From: CAZCZY01 sp964503525
Lineage (GTDB): Bacteria; Patescibacteriota; JAUYIX01
Direction: 5' to 3'
Assembly (NCBI GenBank): GCA_964503525.1
Contig: CAZCZY010000021.1
Coordinates: forward strand, 1-12,838
DNA length: 12,838 nucleotides
Positions 12,516 to 12,838 of this stretch are shown piece by piece. A model generated the notes under the pieces. That model made no database searches, had not been told where the DNA came from, and saw only the letters and a program-made list of their open reading frames with translations. Within the stretch, counting starts at the first letter, position 1. Every line of letters starts with the position of its first letter. Position numbers and translations under genes: made by a program.

Positions 12516-12838
12516 TTACTGCGAGAAGTTGAAGCTTCCGCTGGCGTTGACGTTGTTGAGACCCTCAAAAATCTGGTTAAGCGTTGCTGCGTCGTTGACC
12601 ACGGATTGGCTCACCGCGCCCACAAACACAAAGACCGTCAAAAAGATGATGAAGAAAATCACAATTGAGGCAAACCCAAGGATAATGCCGGCGATTGCCA
12701 TTCCCTTGCCGCCTTCGCCCGAAGTCTTGATTTGGTTGAGTCCAACAAAACCAAAGATGATGGCGAGGATGTTAAGACCAAGCAGACCTGTGATCAGGGC
12801 TGCAATGGCAAAACCATTGGTTCCCTTGGCTTGGGGTT
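12516..12838 (-). CDS. DUF4190-type membrane protein, C-terminal part (runs off the right edge)
   Basis: The frame is open to the window end, giving 107 residues; the internal ATG at 12701 is not the true start. The visible part opens PQAKGTNGFAIAALITGLLG and continues to IIFGFVGLNQIKTSGE, then GGKGMAIAGIILGFASIVIFF. This is the DUF4190 pattern of two glycine-rich helices joined by an xxxQIKxSGExGKGMAIAG loop. The second helix is unusually long and Phe/Val-rich. A polar tail, SQSVVNDAATLNQIFEGLNNVNASGSFNFSQ, follows and is likely outside the cell. DUF4190 proteins are small membrane proteins of unknown role. A terminator lies 16 bp after the stop. Confidence 0.85.
   Translation of the reverse strand, partial: PQAKGTNGFAIAALITGLLGLNILAIIFGFVGLNQIKTSGEGGKGMAIAGIILGFASIVIFFIIFLTVFVFVGAVSQSVVNDAATLNQIFEGLNNVNASGSFNFSQ

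Noticed and set aside
12516..12701. DUF4190 gene starting at the ATG at 12701
   Set aside because: The frame stays open to the window edge and the upstream part encodes the first DUF4190 helix, so that ATG is internal.

Overview
This window looks like a piece of a bacterial chromosome, most probably from a Patescibacteria/CPR-type lineage (inference). The reasons are a DUF4190-type membrane protein, an SBBP-propeller surface protein whose C-terminal domain (…SDNTIGFG…, ending TWVTTGTF) resembles domains I associate with CPR cell-surface proteins, a 47-residue GYGK/KPxWFWxLLY…VYYFVFAKGGGY membrane peptide of a kind I associate with CPR genomes, and many genes I cannot place. All genes read cleanly with the standard bacterial code, and TGA is used as a stop. 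No rRNA, tRNA, CRISPR, IS element or phage module is visible.

Layout. 1-1697 (minus): an FAD-dependent DAO-family oxidoreductase followed with no gap by a family 2 glycosyltransferase that runs off the left edge. 1698-2656: two short membrane-protein genes (47 and 73 aa, minus), several hairpin terminators and an attenuator-like inverted-repeat region. 2657-4811 (plus): an unrecognised two-gene operon (221 and 474 aa products) with near-perfect Shine-Dalgarno sequences and a strong terminator. 4773-5884 (minus): a class I methyltransferase and a DUF1801/YdhG-like protein. 5929-8742 (minus): a 937-aa exported SBBP beta-propeller protein.

8755-9993 (minus) is a trans-translation locus: smpB, then an unannotated transcription unit with its own promoter and terminator (candidate ~125-nt RNA), then the ssrA promoter, a 48-nt hairpin that abuts the mature tmRNA 5' end, and ssrA (396 nt) with a long 22-codon tag. 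The propeller-protein gene starts 12 nt after the tmRNA CCA end, with no terminator between them. argS diverges from smpB across about 50 bp. After argS come a promoter with an inverted-repeat operator over its -10 box, a small terminator/attenuator and a TTG-started 138-aa gene of unknown function. A DUF4190 membrane gene enters from the right edge.

Two styles of translation start are visible. Four minus- or plus-strand genes (47-aa gene, DUF1801 gene, smpB, argS) have a -10-like hexamer 6-8 nt before the start codon, consistent with leaderless mRNAs. The orphan operon, the 73-aa gene and the TTG gene have strong Shine-Dalgarno sequences. The most promising unexplained items are the smpB-ssrA intergenic RNA, the hairpin on the tmRNA precursor, the alternative-pairing region at 2092-2228 and the operator/attenuator before the TTG gene.
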